Below, in pieces: positions 9,374 to 18,707 of a stretch of DNA of 64,000 nucleotides. The DNA is from CAVOGJ01 sp963700865. Its GTDB lineage: Bacteria; Planctomycetota; Planctomycetia; Pirellulales; Pirellulaceae. The translations under genes and the position numbers were made by a program. Positions within the stretch are counted from its first letter, which is position 1; each line of letters opens with the position of its first letter. Location of the stretch: assembly GCA_963700865.1 (NCBI GenBank), contig CAVOZC010000001.1, forward strand, positions 704,300 to 768,299, given 5' to 3'. The notes under the pieces are model-generated. The model saw only the letters and a list, made by a program, of their open reading frames with translations, had not been told where the DNA came from and did no database searches.

Positions 9374-11360
9374 CTAGTCGTGAATGCGGCTGAGGCAGTT
9401 TCTCCAAATCCACAGCCAGCCCGCGACCATGGCCAGTAGCATCACTGCGGCCCACAACCAGGCTCCACACAATGCCTGGCCGATGAAAAACATACCTCCC
9501 CAGACAAAGGCCAGACCCGCCAGATAATTTCCCACAAAACCACGCGCGACCGAGGGCAACGTCCCAGGAACGGCAGCGGGGATCGCTCCCCACCAGCCAC
9601 CCGGTTGGACACGCGCATAAAATTCCCGCAAATGCTGATCCGGTTCCGGCTGCGTCAGAAAGGTTACCGTCAGCCAAGTGATTAAGGACACGAATACGAC
9701 CACCAGCAGTTGCAGATGAAATGGGAAGGGCTGCCCACCAATGATCGGCTCGGCGCCGAAGAGGACGTATGGTTGGCCGGCGGCGAGGGTCTGATGGGCC
9801 GCATAGGCCTCGAAGCCGATGGTGATCAGCAGCGATGTGGCGAGTGCCGAGATTTCCGACCAGGCGTTGATCCGCCACCAGAACCAGCGGAGGATCAGCA
9901 CCAGACCGATCCCGCCGCCCATCGCCATGACAAACTTCCAAGCCTTTTCGATGCTCCCCATTTGCGTCGCCAACAGTGCGGCGATCACCATCAGTCCCAC
10001 CGTGGTGACGCGGCCAGCCAGCACGTAGTGCTCGTTCGTCGCGTCACGACGGATGAACCGTCGATAGATATCATGCACCAGGTAGGACGATCCCCAATTC
10101 AAGTGCGTGTCGATGGTCGACATGAAGGCAGCGAGAAAACTGACAAGCAACACACCTCGCAGGCCCGACCCGAGCAGCGCTTTCATCACCAGCGGATAAC
10201 CGGCCTTTTCGCCCAAGGGTTGTTCCGTGAGATCGGGGAACATGACCAGAGATGCCAAAGCCACGATAATCCAGGGCCAGGTTCGTAAGGCGTAGTTCGC
10301 GAAGTTGTACCAGAGGTTGGCCGCCAGGGCGTGCTTCTCATTTTTGGCCGCCATCGTCCGCTGCGCCAAATATCCACCTCCATCCGTCGCGTGGTTGGAC
10401 CACCACATGACGAGAACCAAGACGAGAAACTGAAAATAGGGTGTGTTGAGAAAGGCCCGGGAGAGCACGGGCGTTTCGCGGGGAAAGGGAGGAATCACGT
10501 TGATTGCCTGCCGCGCATTTCGAGGGGCCTGCGCCAGCTGCTCACGTAGTTTGGCGACCTCGTCCGTCATTTCTCGGGCGACTCCGTCACCCGCCGCGGT
10601 CACCGCTTGCTGCAAAACCGCCAAACGGGACTCCATGTGTGCCGTCCGTACAGCCAGCGACTCATCCAGTCGCGAGAGCAGACCTCCCATGCCTCCCAGA
10701 TGCTGAACGGCAATCACCGCCAGTGCGACCGCCCCTACCATGGCAATGACGAATTGCACGACATCGGTCACGACAACTCCCCAAAATCCAGATAGCAGGG
10801 CATAGACGGTCGCGATGATTGCCAGGGCCGCGATCACCAGGTGCTGCGTTTCCACTTCCAGGCCGACGACGGTGAAGAGCACCCGTGGCTCGTCAAACAG
10901 CATGACGGAGAGCACGGAAGACATGCCGACCAGCACCCAGCCCATCACGATGAAATTATAGAAAATCGCGAAGTAGCCCGCCTTGAAGATGCGCAGAAAG
11001 GCGGCCGGCTGGCCCGCATAGCGAAGCTCAAGCAATTCGTTTTCCGTCAACACGTTGGCTCGACGCCACAGCCGCGCGAAGAGAAACACACCGAGCAAGC
11101 CATACAGCAGCCAGTTCCACCAAAACCAGTTCTCCCAGATCCCCTTGCCACGGCACATTTCCGTCACGGCTAAGGGAGTGTCCGCCGCAAAGGTGGTCGC
11201 AACCATGGATGTTCCCAAGTACCCACCACGGCAAACTGCGGCCGGCCAGGTAGTACTCTTCCGGGCTCTGACCCGCGCGTCGCGCATAGAAGATGCCAAT
11301 CCCCATGGCAAATGCCAGATAGGCCAGCACGATGGTCCAATCGAGCGTCGAGAGTTCCAT
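9374..11360 (-). CDS. Sodium:solute symporter family transporter, frame-disrupted
   Basis: The true N-terminus, MELSTLDWTIVLAYLAFAMG and EEYYLAGRSLPWWVLG, starts at ATG 11360. It breaks at the CCC of 11214-11216, and the protein continues in the next frame as TSMVATTFAADTPLAVTEMC. Deleting one base restores an SSS-family protein of about 660 residues with some 13 membrane helices. Family marks include GYLAQRTMAAKN, FLAAFMSTIDTHLNWGSSYL and the residues around AADTP that form the Na+/substrate region. Between helices an extra hydrophilic stretch of about 70 residues (from about LGGMGGLLSRLDES to PPFPRETP) is rich in heptads and may form a coiled coil. Substrate unknown. Confidence 0.85.
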
Positions 11361-11546
11361 GCTTGCTCCCTGAAGGTTCGGCTGAATTCTGCGGGTAACG
11401 AACGCGGGCCAAGCTGCCAGCCTGGCCCACGATCCACCAGGCGTGGCGCACGCGTTCACAAACATAATGAACTGCTGGCGTTTGAATAGTCGCCCGGACA
11501 GCGTATCCTGACGCGATTGACCGCCGCCCCACCAGAAGCGACCGAC

Positions 11547-12254
11547 ATGCCGCGCGTCCTGCTCGAAATCTGCGTCGAAACGCTTCGCTCTGCGGAGATC
11601 GCTGCCAAGGCGGGCGCCGATCGGTTGGAATTGTGCTCGGAGCTCTCGGTGAGTGGGCTAACGCCCGCTGACCGGTTGGTGCGGCAAGTCACCGCAGCGA
11701 CTGACTTGCCCGTCATGATGATGATCCGACCTCGTGGAGGCTCGTTCGTCTACAATGCGTCAGAGATCGAAACGATGATCGCCCAGATCGCGCGCGGCAA
11801 ATCCCTGGGCGTCGCCGGCTTTGTATTCGGTGCGTTGACGCCCGAGGACAAGATCGATGTTGATGCCTGTACACGCCTGCTGGCCGCCGCGTCCCCTTAT
11901 GCCACTACCTTTCACCGAGCGTTCGACGAAGTTCGACAGCCGCTCGAGGCACTGCGTCAACTGAGCCAACTCGGCTGCCAACGTATCCTGACGTCGGGGC
12001 GGCAGCCAACGGCGATCGCGGGAGTTGCCCTGTTGCGTCAACTGGTCACATTCGCCGACGGCAAGATCGGCATCATCGCGGGCGGGGGGCTGAGCGCACC
12101 CCACGTGGCCGAGCTGGTGACGCAAACCGGCGTGAGGGAAGTGCACGGGACGGCCGCTCATCCGCCAGCCTCCAGCCATGTCGCCCGTCCGCGAGAGACA
12201 TCGGCGGCGGCTGTCGCAGCCATTCGTCAGGCACTTGACTCCCTGGCGGACTAA
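11547..12254 (+). CDS. cutC: CutC family protein (TIM-barrel, copper homeostasis name)
   Basis: A 235-residue protein with the CutC hallmarks LLEICVETLRSAEIAAKAGA, DRLELCSELSVSGLTP, VMMMIRPRGGSFVYN, GFVFGALTPEDKIDVDAC, TFHRAFDE and RILTSGRQ. It is a single-domain TIM barrel. The family was named from an E. coli copper phenotype, but the biochemical role remains uncertain. I chose the ATG at 11547; the longer reading starts at a TTG (11517) and adds non-conserved residues. It is divergent from the symporter and convergent with the sigma factor gene. Confidence 0.93.
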   Translation: MPRVLLEICVETLRSAEIAAKAGADRLELCSELSVSGLTPADRLVRQVTAATDLPVMMMIRPRGGSFVYNASEIETMIAQIARGKSLGVAGFVFGALTPEDKIDVDACTRLLAAASPYATTFHRAFDEVRQPLEALRQLSQLGCQRILTSGRQPTAIAGVALLRQLVTFADGKIGIIAGGGLSAPHVAELVTQTGVREVHGTAAHPPASSHVARPRETSAAAVAAIRQALDSLAD

Positions 12255-12259
12255 CGAGG

Positions 12260-12300
12260 GTGGCTGGCGTCGATCAGGGGGAGGATCGGACGCCAGCCAC
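12260..12300. terminator. Hairpin between convergent genes, possible bidirectional terminator
   Basis: A perfect 12-bp stem, GTGGCTGGCGTC (12260-12271) with GACGCCAGCCAC (12289-12300), lies a few bases after the cutC stop and before the stop of the convergent sigma gene. There is no clear U-run. The arm GTGGCTGG is shared with the palindromic repeat family at 21087 and 27225, so it may be a repeat used as a terminator. Confidence 0.5.
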
Positions 12301-12368
12301 GCCGTCGCCAAGTGGCCGAAGGGGAACGTTACGGAGATTGCGTTTCGTAGGGCGCTTGCAATCCCAAC

Positions 12369-14021
12369 CTAGTGACTGGCCTCGACTCCGTTGAGCAGTG
12401 GATGATCGGGCAAGTCGAGGAAACCAGCAAGGCTGCGAGAACGATACGGCTCTTGCAGCTTTCGCACCGCCTTTGATTCGATTTGCCGCACGCGTTCCCG
12501 CGTCACGGAAAAAATCTTGCCCACTTCCTCCAGCGTATAGGAATAACCGTCGGTCAAGCCGAACCGTAGGCGGATGATCTCGCGTTCCCGATGGTTGAGT
12601 ACCTGCATGACCTCGTGGATGCGGAGCTTGAGGGCGTCCTGATTGTGATCATAGAGTGGGTCGTCGTCCCGGTAGTCTTCCAGGAATTCGCCGAAGTAGC
12701 TGTCGTCGTGATCTCCCACGGGTTGATCCAGCGACAAGGGCTGGCGCGACATCCGCATGATGCAGCGGGCCTCTTCCAGTGGCATCTTCGCCCGCTCCGC
12801 CAGTTCTTCAGGGGTCGGCTCGCGGCCCAGTTCCTGCACGAGTTCTCGCGTAAAGACACGGACCTTGCTCATCGTATCGATCATGTGCACCGGTACGCGA
12901 ATCGTGCGGCTCTGATCGGCGATCGCCCGAGTGATAGCCTGACGAATCCACCAGGTGGCATAGGTCGAAAACTTATAACCGCGGGCATGTTCGAATTTGT
13001 CGACGGCCCGCATCAACCCCGTGTTGCCTTCCTGGATCAGGTCCAGGAAGCTCAAACCACGATTGCGATATTTCTTGGCGATCGAGACAACCAGGCGCAG
13101 GTTTCCCGCGGATAAGTAACGCTTAGCCGCATCGTACTTTTGTTGAAACCGATCTGTCCGCTCCAGGCGACGCCGCAACGTGGCCGGACTTTCGCGCGAG
13201 ATCCGCATCAAGTAATGCAGTTCCGCCTGTAATTCATCGACCGAACGGCCGGCGGCGACTTCTCCGCCACCCTGGTCCATCTGAGTTCTCAGCACGTCCA
13301 TCCGCAAGGAGATCTTGGTCAATTGTTCCAGCAGCGGCGTGATCCGTTGCGTGCGAAGATTCATCTCCTCCACCAGCCGCACGGCACGATGCCTGCGGCG
13401 AATCAGCCGCCGCCAAGCGTGACGTTTGGCGGTCTTTGTTTGGGAGCGCGAAATCGCCACCTGAAAATCATGATGGTTTTCCACGAGCAGGCGCCGCAGG
13501 GTAACGAGATTGGGTACGAGTCGTTTCAGAATGCGTTTCTTCTCGGCTGTGTTCGTCACGGACACTTCGATGGTGCGATCGAGTCGCAACTCCCCATCCC
13601 GAACTCTCTCCAGGGCATGTACGGCGCCTTGCAGGACAAAATCGGATGCCATCATGCTGATGCGGAAATGGCGTCGCCAATGATCAATCGTCTTGGCGGC
13701 CTGGACTTCCTCCGCACGGGAGAGCATGGGAATTTCGCCCATTTGCATCAAATACATGCGGACCGGATCGTCAATCGCAGGGGTCCCTGTGACGGTATCA
13801 TCCGCATGCCTGCGATTGGTCGACTTTTCGCGGGTGTCCGACTCGTTCGTCTTCTCCTCGTCTTCAACAAAATCGGACCGAAGAACGACTTTCTTGGCGG
13901 CAGTTCGCGGAGGTTCGGGACGGGCCTTTGAGGAACGGGTGGATTTCGCCACTTTCAATCTCCGAAGTCGTTCTGTGGGACAGGCGGATCGAAGATGAGG
14001 GGATTGCACGGACGATGCCAA
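12369..14021 (-). CDS. RNA polymerase sigma-70 factor, RpoD/SigA type
   Basis: 550 residues with a Lys/Arg-rich, low-complexity N-terminus of about 85 residues. Region 1.2 (DPVRMYLMQMGEIPMLSRAE) and a long non-conserved region follow. Region 2 is complete (LDLIQEGNTGLMRAVDKFEH, then RGYKFSTYATWWIRQAITRA), as are region 3 (HMIDTMSKVRVFTRELVQEL) and the region 4.2 helix-turn-helix (YTLEEVGKIFSVTRERVRQI). Region 2.3-2.4 residues for -10 melting are intact, so it should recognise housekeeping-like promoters. Planctomycetes often carry several such paralogues, and I cannot say whether this is the primary one. The start could be slightly internal. Confidence 0.93.
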   Translation of the reverse strand: MASSVQSPHLRSACPTERLRRLKVAKSTRSSKARPEPPRTAAKKVVLRSDFVEDEEKTNESDTREKSTNRRHADDTVTGTPAIDDPVRMYLMQMGEIPMLSRAEEVQAAKTIDHWRRHFRISMMASDFVLQGAVHALERVRDGELRLDRTIEVSVTNTAEKKRILKRLVPNLVTLRRLLVENHHDFQVAISRSQTKTAKRHAWRRLIRRRHRAVRLVEEMNLRTQRITPLLEQLTKISLRMDVLRTQMDQGGGEVAAGRSVDELQAELHYLMRISRESPATLRRRLERTDRFQQKYDAAKRYLSAGNLRLVVSIAKKYRNRGLSFLDLIQEGNTGLMRAVDKFEHARGYKFSTYATWWIRQAITRAIADQSRTIRVPVHMIDTMSKVRVFTRELVQELGREPTPEELAERAKMPLEEARCIMRMSRQPLSLDQPVGDHDDSYFGEFLEDYRDDDPLYDHNQDALKLRIHEVMQVLNHREREIIRLRFGLTDGYSYTLEEVGKIFSVTRERVRQIESKAVRKLQEPYRSRSLAGFLDLPDHPLLNGVEASH

Positions 14022-14429
14022 ACCGGGGATCGTTGGCAGCCGCGACGAGCGTAAGATCAGCTACGCAAGAGGTTTAGGCGTGAAAATTATCCGCCGGCAG
14101 CGTTCCCCCACGACTGGTTTTTATGCCTCAAGTCGCATTTTGGCAGCAACCTGCCACCGGTCATGTGGCGAAAAGCAAACGTCCCCGAATCGCCTGAGCA
14201 GATGAGGCTCCTCCCCGACGGCTCCCCTTGAGGCCCCACGTTTTGGCAATCGTGAGGGAATACTGTCGGACGAACTTCGATACGGCGATCCGCGAGATCA
14301 CCTTCCTGCCACTCCTTTTTTGGTGGCGGATGAGGCGCGGCATTTCGCCTACTCCTGATGAAGCGGCATTACAAATCGATGCCAAGAAAAGAACCTGTGA
14401 GTCCGCATATTCAAGAAAGGAATACCGCG
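14022..14429. other. Intergenic region between divergent sigma factor and small secreted-protein genes
   Basis: About 408 bp without a convincing gene on either strand. Short open frames here lack family signatures or a good ribosome site. No palindrome of the families seen elsewhere in the window is present. It presumably holds the two promoters, which I could not place. Confidence 0.5.
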
Positions 14430-14849
14430 ATGAAATCCAGAGTCAAGGTAATGGCAATTGCAGGTCTCGCGGCACTGTTGCTCTACGTGATTCCAATCGC
14501 GTCGGCCGACACGCCAACGAAGTCCATCACGATGTTGGCAAAACTAAGCGGCAAGGGGTTTGGTGTGGCCCGAGTTGACATGACGACCACTCACCGGACA
14601 TTCCGAATGAAGGTCCATACCATACCCAATGCAACGCTTGTGATCGGAGCGCAGCGAGGCAAGCAAGTTGGGAAGTTTGGTTGGGTGCGAACCGACAAAT
14701 TTGGCCATGGTGCTATGGTGCTTGATTCTCGCAAAGACCAGTGGATACCGGTGATGCACGAAGAGGACACCGTTATCGTGTGGCTGGACAATACCGTGAT
14801 CATGAGTGGAAAGATAACGCTGCTGAATAGAGCTCTCCATGGCAGATGA
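14430..14849 (+). CDS. Small secreted protein of unknown function
   Basis: About 139 residues from the ATG at 14430, which has AAGGAA 6-11 nt upstream. The open frame extends upstream to 14358, but the signal peptide decides the start: MKSRVKVMAIAGLAALLLYV then IPIASADTP, with an Ala-x-Ala-like cleavage site. The mature part is small, basic and predicted mostly beta (ATLVIGAQRGKQVGKFGWVR, DTVIVWLDNTVIMSGKITLL). I do not recognise the family. It stands alone, convergent with rtcB. Confidence 0.7.
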   Translation: MKSRVKVMAIAGLAALLLYVIPIASADTPTKSITMLAKLSGKGFGVARVDMTTTHRTFRMKVHTIPNATLVIGAQRGKQVGKFGWVRTDKFGHGAMVLDSRKDQWIPVMHEEDTVIVWLDNTVIMSGKITLLNRALHGR

Positions 14850-15053
14850 TCGATGCCAGCGGCCGCGCGAGAGGCTCGAAGTCGTATAGCCAGCATGCAG
14901 GTTGAAGGCCGGACAACAACCGCCTCCAGAAATGTAGGGAACGTGCTCCTTCAGTTCTCTAGAGACGAGATAGAGAGAATGCGGTGTGAAAAGAACCGGG
15001 CGACCTGCGGGTCCCCCGGTGGGCTGGTTCATCGCGAACCGATCTCATCGCCC

Positions 15054-16460
15054 TCAATCTTCCGCGCGACTCCCATCGCCGCACATCATGACAATCCGCG
15101 GCTCAAAGCGACCCACCACCTCCACCAACTCGCTCTGCGCCCGCATCACGTCATGAATATCCTTATATGCACCCGGAACTTCATCGATTCCGCCAGCCAG
15201 GACGCGAACATGGCGCTCCTGCAGATACTCCTTCCACATCGGCCAGCGAAACATCTGCTTCGCTGCCGTCCGGGACATCCGACGGCCGGCTCCGTGGGAC
15301 GCGGAGTGGAGGCTCGCGCTGCAGCCGCGACCGCGAACGATAAAGGCCGGATGTGCCATGCTTCCGGGAATCACGCCCAGCACACCCGCGTGGGCCGGCG
15401 TGGCGCCCTTGCGATGTATGATCACCTCGCGTTCGTTCCAGGTTTCTCGCCAGGCGAAATTGTGGTGATTTTCCACCGTGGCCACCGGCTCCGCGCCGGC
15501 CAGCTTGGTGACTTGCCGATGAATGACCTCGTGATTGGCAGCCGCATAGCGGCCCATCAAATTCATGGCCGCCCAATACTCCTGCCCTTCCTGGCTGTCG
15601 AGTGACAGCCAGGCCAGGTGTTTCATCTGCGCGTCTCGCCGGTACCGGGAGGGCAGGCGGGCCTGGGCAATCTCGGTATAACGGCGACAGACCTGGGCCC
15701 CTGCCCCGCGGCTGCCACTGTGGCTGAGGAGTGCCACATAACGACCGGCCTCGACTCCCAACTCGGCTCGCGGCAGGTCGACCAGTCCCCACTCGACGAA
15801 GTGATTGCCCGAGCCACTCGTTCCCAACTGCTTCCAGGCAGTTTCGCGGACCTGACGCGTGATCGCAGTGATCGTCCAGTCTTCATCCAGGACCTCGTGG
15901 TCCGCCGGCCGATCCCAACCGCGACCCGCACCAAAGCGAGTGCCTTTCTCAAGTGCCAGATCAAGCTCCCGACAAGTGGTGGGTTGATTGTCATCCAGTC
16001 GCGCCGGATCGAGATCGGTGAGCGTCAACCGCATGCGGCAGGCGATATCGACGCCTACGGCGTAGGGAACCACATGATTCTCGCAGGCCAATACGCCGCC
16101 GATCGGCAGTCCATATCCCAGATGGGCATCCGGCATGAGGGCCGCGGCGACCGCCGCAGGCACCCGACAGGCATTTCGCATCTGTTCGCGGGACCCCTCG
16201 TCGATATCTTCACCAAACTGACGGAACGTGGCCGCTGGCTCGTCGGGCCGCTGTTGCTGGTCTGTCAGGATCGCCAGCGCCAGATCGCCCAAGATCGGAT
16301 GCTGGACAAACTCCGCGGGCGACGCCACGACCAGGGGGATGAGCTTTTTGGGTTTGATACTGCGGAGCGTCCCCGTACGGGCGGCTCGCTGCAGGCAAGC
16401 CACCGCTACGGGAACACAGTCCTCGGTCACGCCAAGACGCAGGAGTTGTTTCTTATTCAT
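15054..16460 (-). CDS. rtcB: RtcB family RNA-splicing ligase
   Basis: 468 residues from the ATG at 16460. RtcB joins RNA 2',3'-cyclic phosphate or 3'-phosphate ends to 5'-OH ends using GTP and Mn2+. The visible motifs are DAHLGYGLPIGGV, VGVDIACRM (metal-binding Asp and Cys), GTSGSGNHFVEW, LLSHSGSRGAG (His), VENHHNFAWRE (His), IHRKGATPAHAGV, PGSMAHPAFIVRG and the guanylate-acceptor His in SASHGAGRRMSR. VGVDIACRM replaces the more usual VGVDIGCGM, a known variant form. No archease gene lies nearby. It is divergent from the small membrane protein at 16628. Confidence 0.94.
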   Translation of the reverse strand: MNKKQLLRLGVTEDCVPVAVACLQRAARTGTLRSIKPKKLIPLVVASPAEFVQHPILGDLALAILTDQQQRPDEPAATFRQFGEDIDEGSREQMRNACRVPAAVAAALMPDAHLGYGLPIGGVLACENHVVPYAVGVDIACRMRLTLTDLDPARLDDNQPTTCRELDLALEKGTRFGAGRGWDRPADHEVLDEDWTITAITRQVRETAWKQLGTSGSGNHFVEWGLVDLPRAELGVEAGRYVALLSHSGSRGAGAQVCRRYTEIAQARLPSRYRRDAQMKHLAWLSLDSQEGQEYWAAMNLMGRYAAANHEVIHRQVTKLAGAEPVATVENHHNFAWRETWNEREVIIHRKGATPAHAGVLGVIPGSMAHPAFIVRGRGCSASLHSASHGAGRRMSRTAAKQMFRWPMWKEYLQERHVRVLAGGIDEVPGAYKDIHDVMRAQSELVEVVGRFEPRIVMMCGDGSRAED

Positions 16461-16627
16461 CGCGAGTCCCCAGGATGCTCTCCGACGAGGGGGACAAGCA
16501 CCAAGTCGCAAAGGTTCGCCGCTTATCGCCCAACTCACCCATTATGAAGTTCTCGACGGTCGCCGACCATGCTATCATTCGGCTGCGCGGAAGGATCATC
16601 ACTCGTTCGCTTAATGGAGGCTGGAAC

Positions 16628-17050
16628 ATGGACCCGGTAGCTACATCTTTCGAGCCTGGTGGATTGGAATTGGGCCTGTTGGCCATCGGTGGCATTTTGT
16701 CGTTCGTTTCGTTGGTCTGCGCGATCATGGTGATCGTGAAAATGTTTCAAAAAGAACAGACCGCATTGGGAATTGTGAGCTTGATTTTGCTGTTCTGCTC
16801 AGGGATCGGTTACCTCATCACGCTGGTATACGGCTGGATGAAGTCGACTGAGTGGAATATCAAGAAATTGATGGTCACCTACACGGTTTGTTTCATCAGC
16901 TCGGCAGTGTCCTGTCAGTATTGGTGTCGGGATCATGCTCCCCAAGATGTTGAAGGCGAGCAGGAAATCGATCAACAAGACGACGAAGACATGCCCGCGG
17001 AAGTCGATTTCAACTTTGACAACGCCCAACCGGTCGAAGTGACGGAATAA
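16628..17050 (+). CDS. Small membrane protein with acidic tail
   Basis: About 140 residues from the ATG at 16628, which has GGAGG just upstream; the open frame extends earlier without support. Three hydrophobic segments are seen: LGLLAIGGILSFVSLVCAIM, then TALGIVSLILLFCSGIGYLI, then MVTYTVCFISSAVSC. The C-terminus is acidic (QQDDEDMPAEVDFNFDN). The stretch after the third segment (QYWCRDHAPQD) is odd for a membrane protein, and a pair of compensating indels there is possible. It resembles short planctomycete inner-membrane proteins of unknown function. It ends 12 bp before the crotonase gene, so the two may be cotranscribed. Confidence 0.65.
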   Translation: MDPVATSFEPGGLELGLLAIGGILSFVSLVCAIMVIVKMFQKEQTALGIVSLILLFCSGIGYLITLVYGWMKSTEWNIKKLMVTYTVCFISSAVSCQYWCRDHAPQDVEGEQEIDQQDDEDMPAEVDFNFDNAQPVEVTE

Positions 17051-17062
17051 CATCAAGCCTTC

Positions 17063-17848
17063 ATGTCCGAACCGATTCTGAAAGTTCGCGTGGACGGTTG
17101 CAGTGGATCGATCATCCTCAACCGGCCTCACCGCCACAACGCGCTTACGCGGTCGCTCCTGTTGGACATCCAGCAGGCATTCAGCGACCTTCATCAGGAG
17201 CGGCGGGTGCGCACCGTCATCCTGACGGCCACGGGAAACGCCTTTTGTGCCGGTCTAGACCTGCACGAAATGCATCACACCGCCAGCCAGCCGGAATCGG
17301 AAGTGCAGTGGCATGAGGATTCGATCGCCTATCGCGATTTGATGCTGACCATGCTCCGTTTTCCCAAACCCATCATTGCCGGCGTGAATGGGGCGGCCAT
17401 TGGCGCGGGGACGGGCTTGCTGCTGGCATGCGACATTGTAGTGGCTTCCGAGCAAGCCAGTTTCAGCGTGCCCGCGCCGCGCCGCGGGCTGGTGGCTGGC
17501 ATGGTGATCCCGCTGCTGGTGTTTCGCATCGGCGGCGGTCTGGCGGCTCCCCTGCTGCTGGCTTGCCGCCAACTGGACGCCTCGTCGGCACAGCAACTGG
17601 GTCTGTTTCACGAACGGGTCCTGCCCGACGTGGTCTGGGCTCGCTGCCAGCAGGTGGCCGAAGAGTGTGCGATCGGCGCCCCGGAGGCCGTGGCCATGAC
17701 GAAACGGATGCTGAACGAGATGATCGGCGAATCGCTCTCGACGCTGCTGTCGACGGGAGCCGCGATGACCGCCACCGCGAAAACGACCGAGGCCGCGTCG
17801 GAGGGAGTGCGCGCGTTCGTGGAAAAACGCCAGCCCGTCTGGCCGTGA
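17063..17848 (+). CDS. Enoyl-CoA hydratase/isomerase family protein (crotonase fold), possibly non-canonical
   Basis: 261 residues of the crotonase superfamily: ILNRPHRHNALT at the N-terminus, the CoA-binding segment FCAGLDLHEMH, and the oxyanion-hole segment VNGAAIGAGTGLLLACDIVV. In enoyl-CoA hydratases the next segment carries a catalytic Glu (PExxxG). Here it reads SVPAPRRGLVAG with Ala, and the second Glu site is also not evident. The protein may be an isomerase, a hydrolase or a catalytically divergent member. The C-terminal helices (GAPEAVAMTKRMLNEM) are normal. It follows the small membrane protein by 12 bp and converges on the HisA-like gene. Confidence 0.88.
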   Translation: MSEPILKVRVDGCSGSIILNRPHRHNALTRSLLLDIQQAFSDLHQERRVRTVILTATGNAFCAGLDLHEMHHTASQPESEVQWHEDSIAYRDLMLTMLRFPKPIIAGVNGAAIGAGTGLLLACDIVVASEQASFSVPAPRRGLVAGMVIPLLVFRIGGGLAAPLLLACRQLDASSAQQLGLFHERVLPDVVWARCQQVAEECAIGAPEAVAMTKRMLNEMIGESLSTLLSTGAAMTATAKTTEAASEGVRAFVEKRQPVWP

Positions 17849-17977
17849 AGTGGGGGGGATGATCCCCGTCGCCGCAGTCGCCAGACTTGGGGAGCGGTGG
17901 CTCGGGGTGGCTGGCGCCAAATTCTTGCGAATTCGGCTACCAGTATTTGGTAACGAAGCCAGGTTGGTCGCTCCGAC

Positions 17978-18707
17978 TCAATGGTCGTGGTCCTCGCGCC
18001 ACTGCCGATGCAACCACGTGCCCACCAAGGCCGCATCGGCACCCGCCGCCTCGATGGCCCGCAGATCCTCCGCTCCACGAACTCCACCCCCCGTGATGAT
18101 TTCGAGCCCCGGATGGATGGCCCGCAACCGCCGACACCAGGCGAGCGTGGGACAGCCGGCCGAACTCCCAACGCTGGCCAGATCCAGCACGATGACCCTC
18201 TCCAAACCGCACTGCACGGCGGCCGCGACAATCTCGAGCGGCGAAACCTGACGCCAGGCGGGCACCCTCGTGACCGGTATTCCTCGTCGCAAATCAAGGC
18301 TCAGCGCGGCGCCCGGCAGCCATGCGCACCAGGCCCTCAGATCGTCCGCTCGCAGGAGCGATTCGAGCCCCACGATGGGCAGTACCTCAGTGGCCGCAGT
18401 GTGCGCGAAGGCGGCCAACTGCTGCACGCGGTCCACATCGGCCAACCCGATATCGATCCACAGTCGGCTGACAGTCGCGGCTAACTCGTCGATCACCGAC
18501 CAGTCGACGGGGCCCGACTCGATTGCCGTAAGATTCCGCCAGGTAGAACTCGTCGATTCCGAAACAGGCTCGCCAGCAACGGGCCAAAGCGGCAGGCCGG
18601 TAACCATCCCCGTCGGCAGCGGTTACGCGCGGATATGCGGAACGGTCACCACGGATAGCCCGTACGACATATCCTTCACGGCTATCGATGACCCCGATGA
18701 CGCGCAT
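17978..18707 (-). CDS. HisA/HisF-like TIM-barrel protein, frame-disrupted
   Basis: The N-terminus MRVIGVIDSREGYVVRAIRG starts at 18707 in one frame; the rest lies in another (GPVDWSVIDELAATVSRLWI to the stop at 17978). Dropping one A at 18534-18536 gives the continuous FYLADLTAIESGPVDW, which fits the family. Phosphate-binding segments of HisA/HisF proteins are present: ITGGGVRGAEDLRAI and GADAALVGTWLH. A HisA-related family of this kind accompanies tetrahydromethanopterin C1 genes in planctomycetes and archaea. That role here is inference, since no other such gene is in the window. The first 85 bp overlap the 3' end of the upstream gene. Confidence 0.75.
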
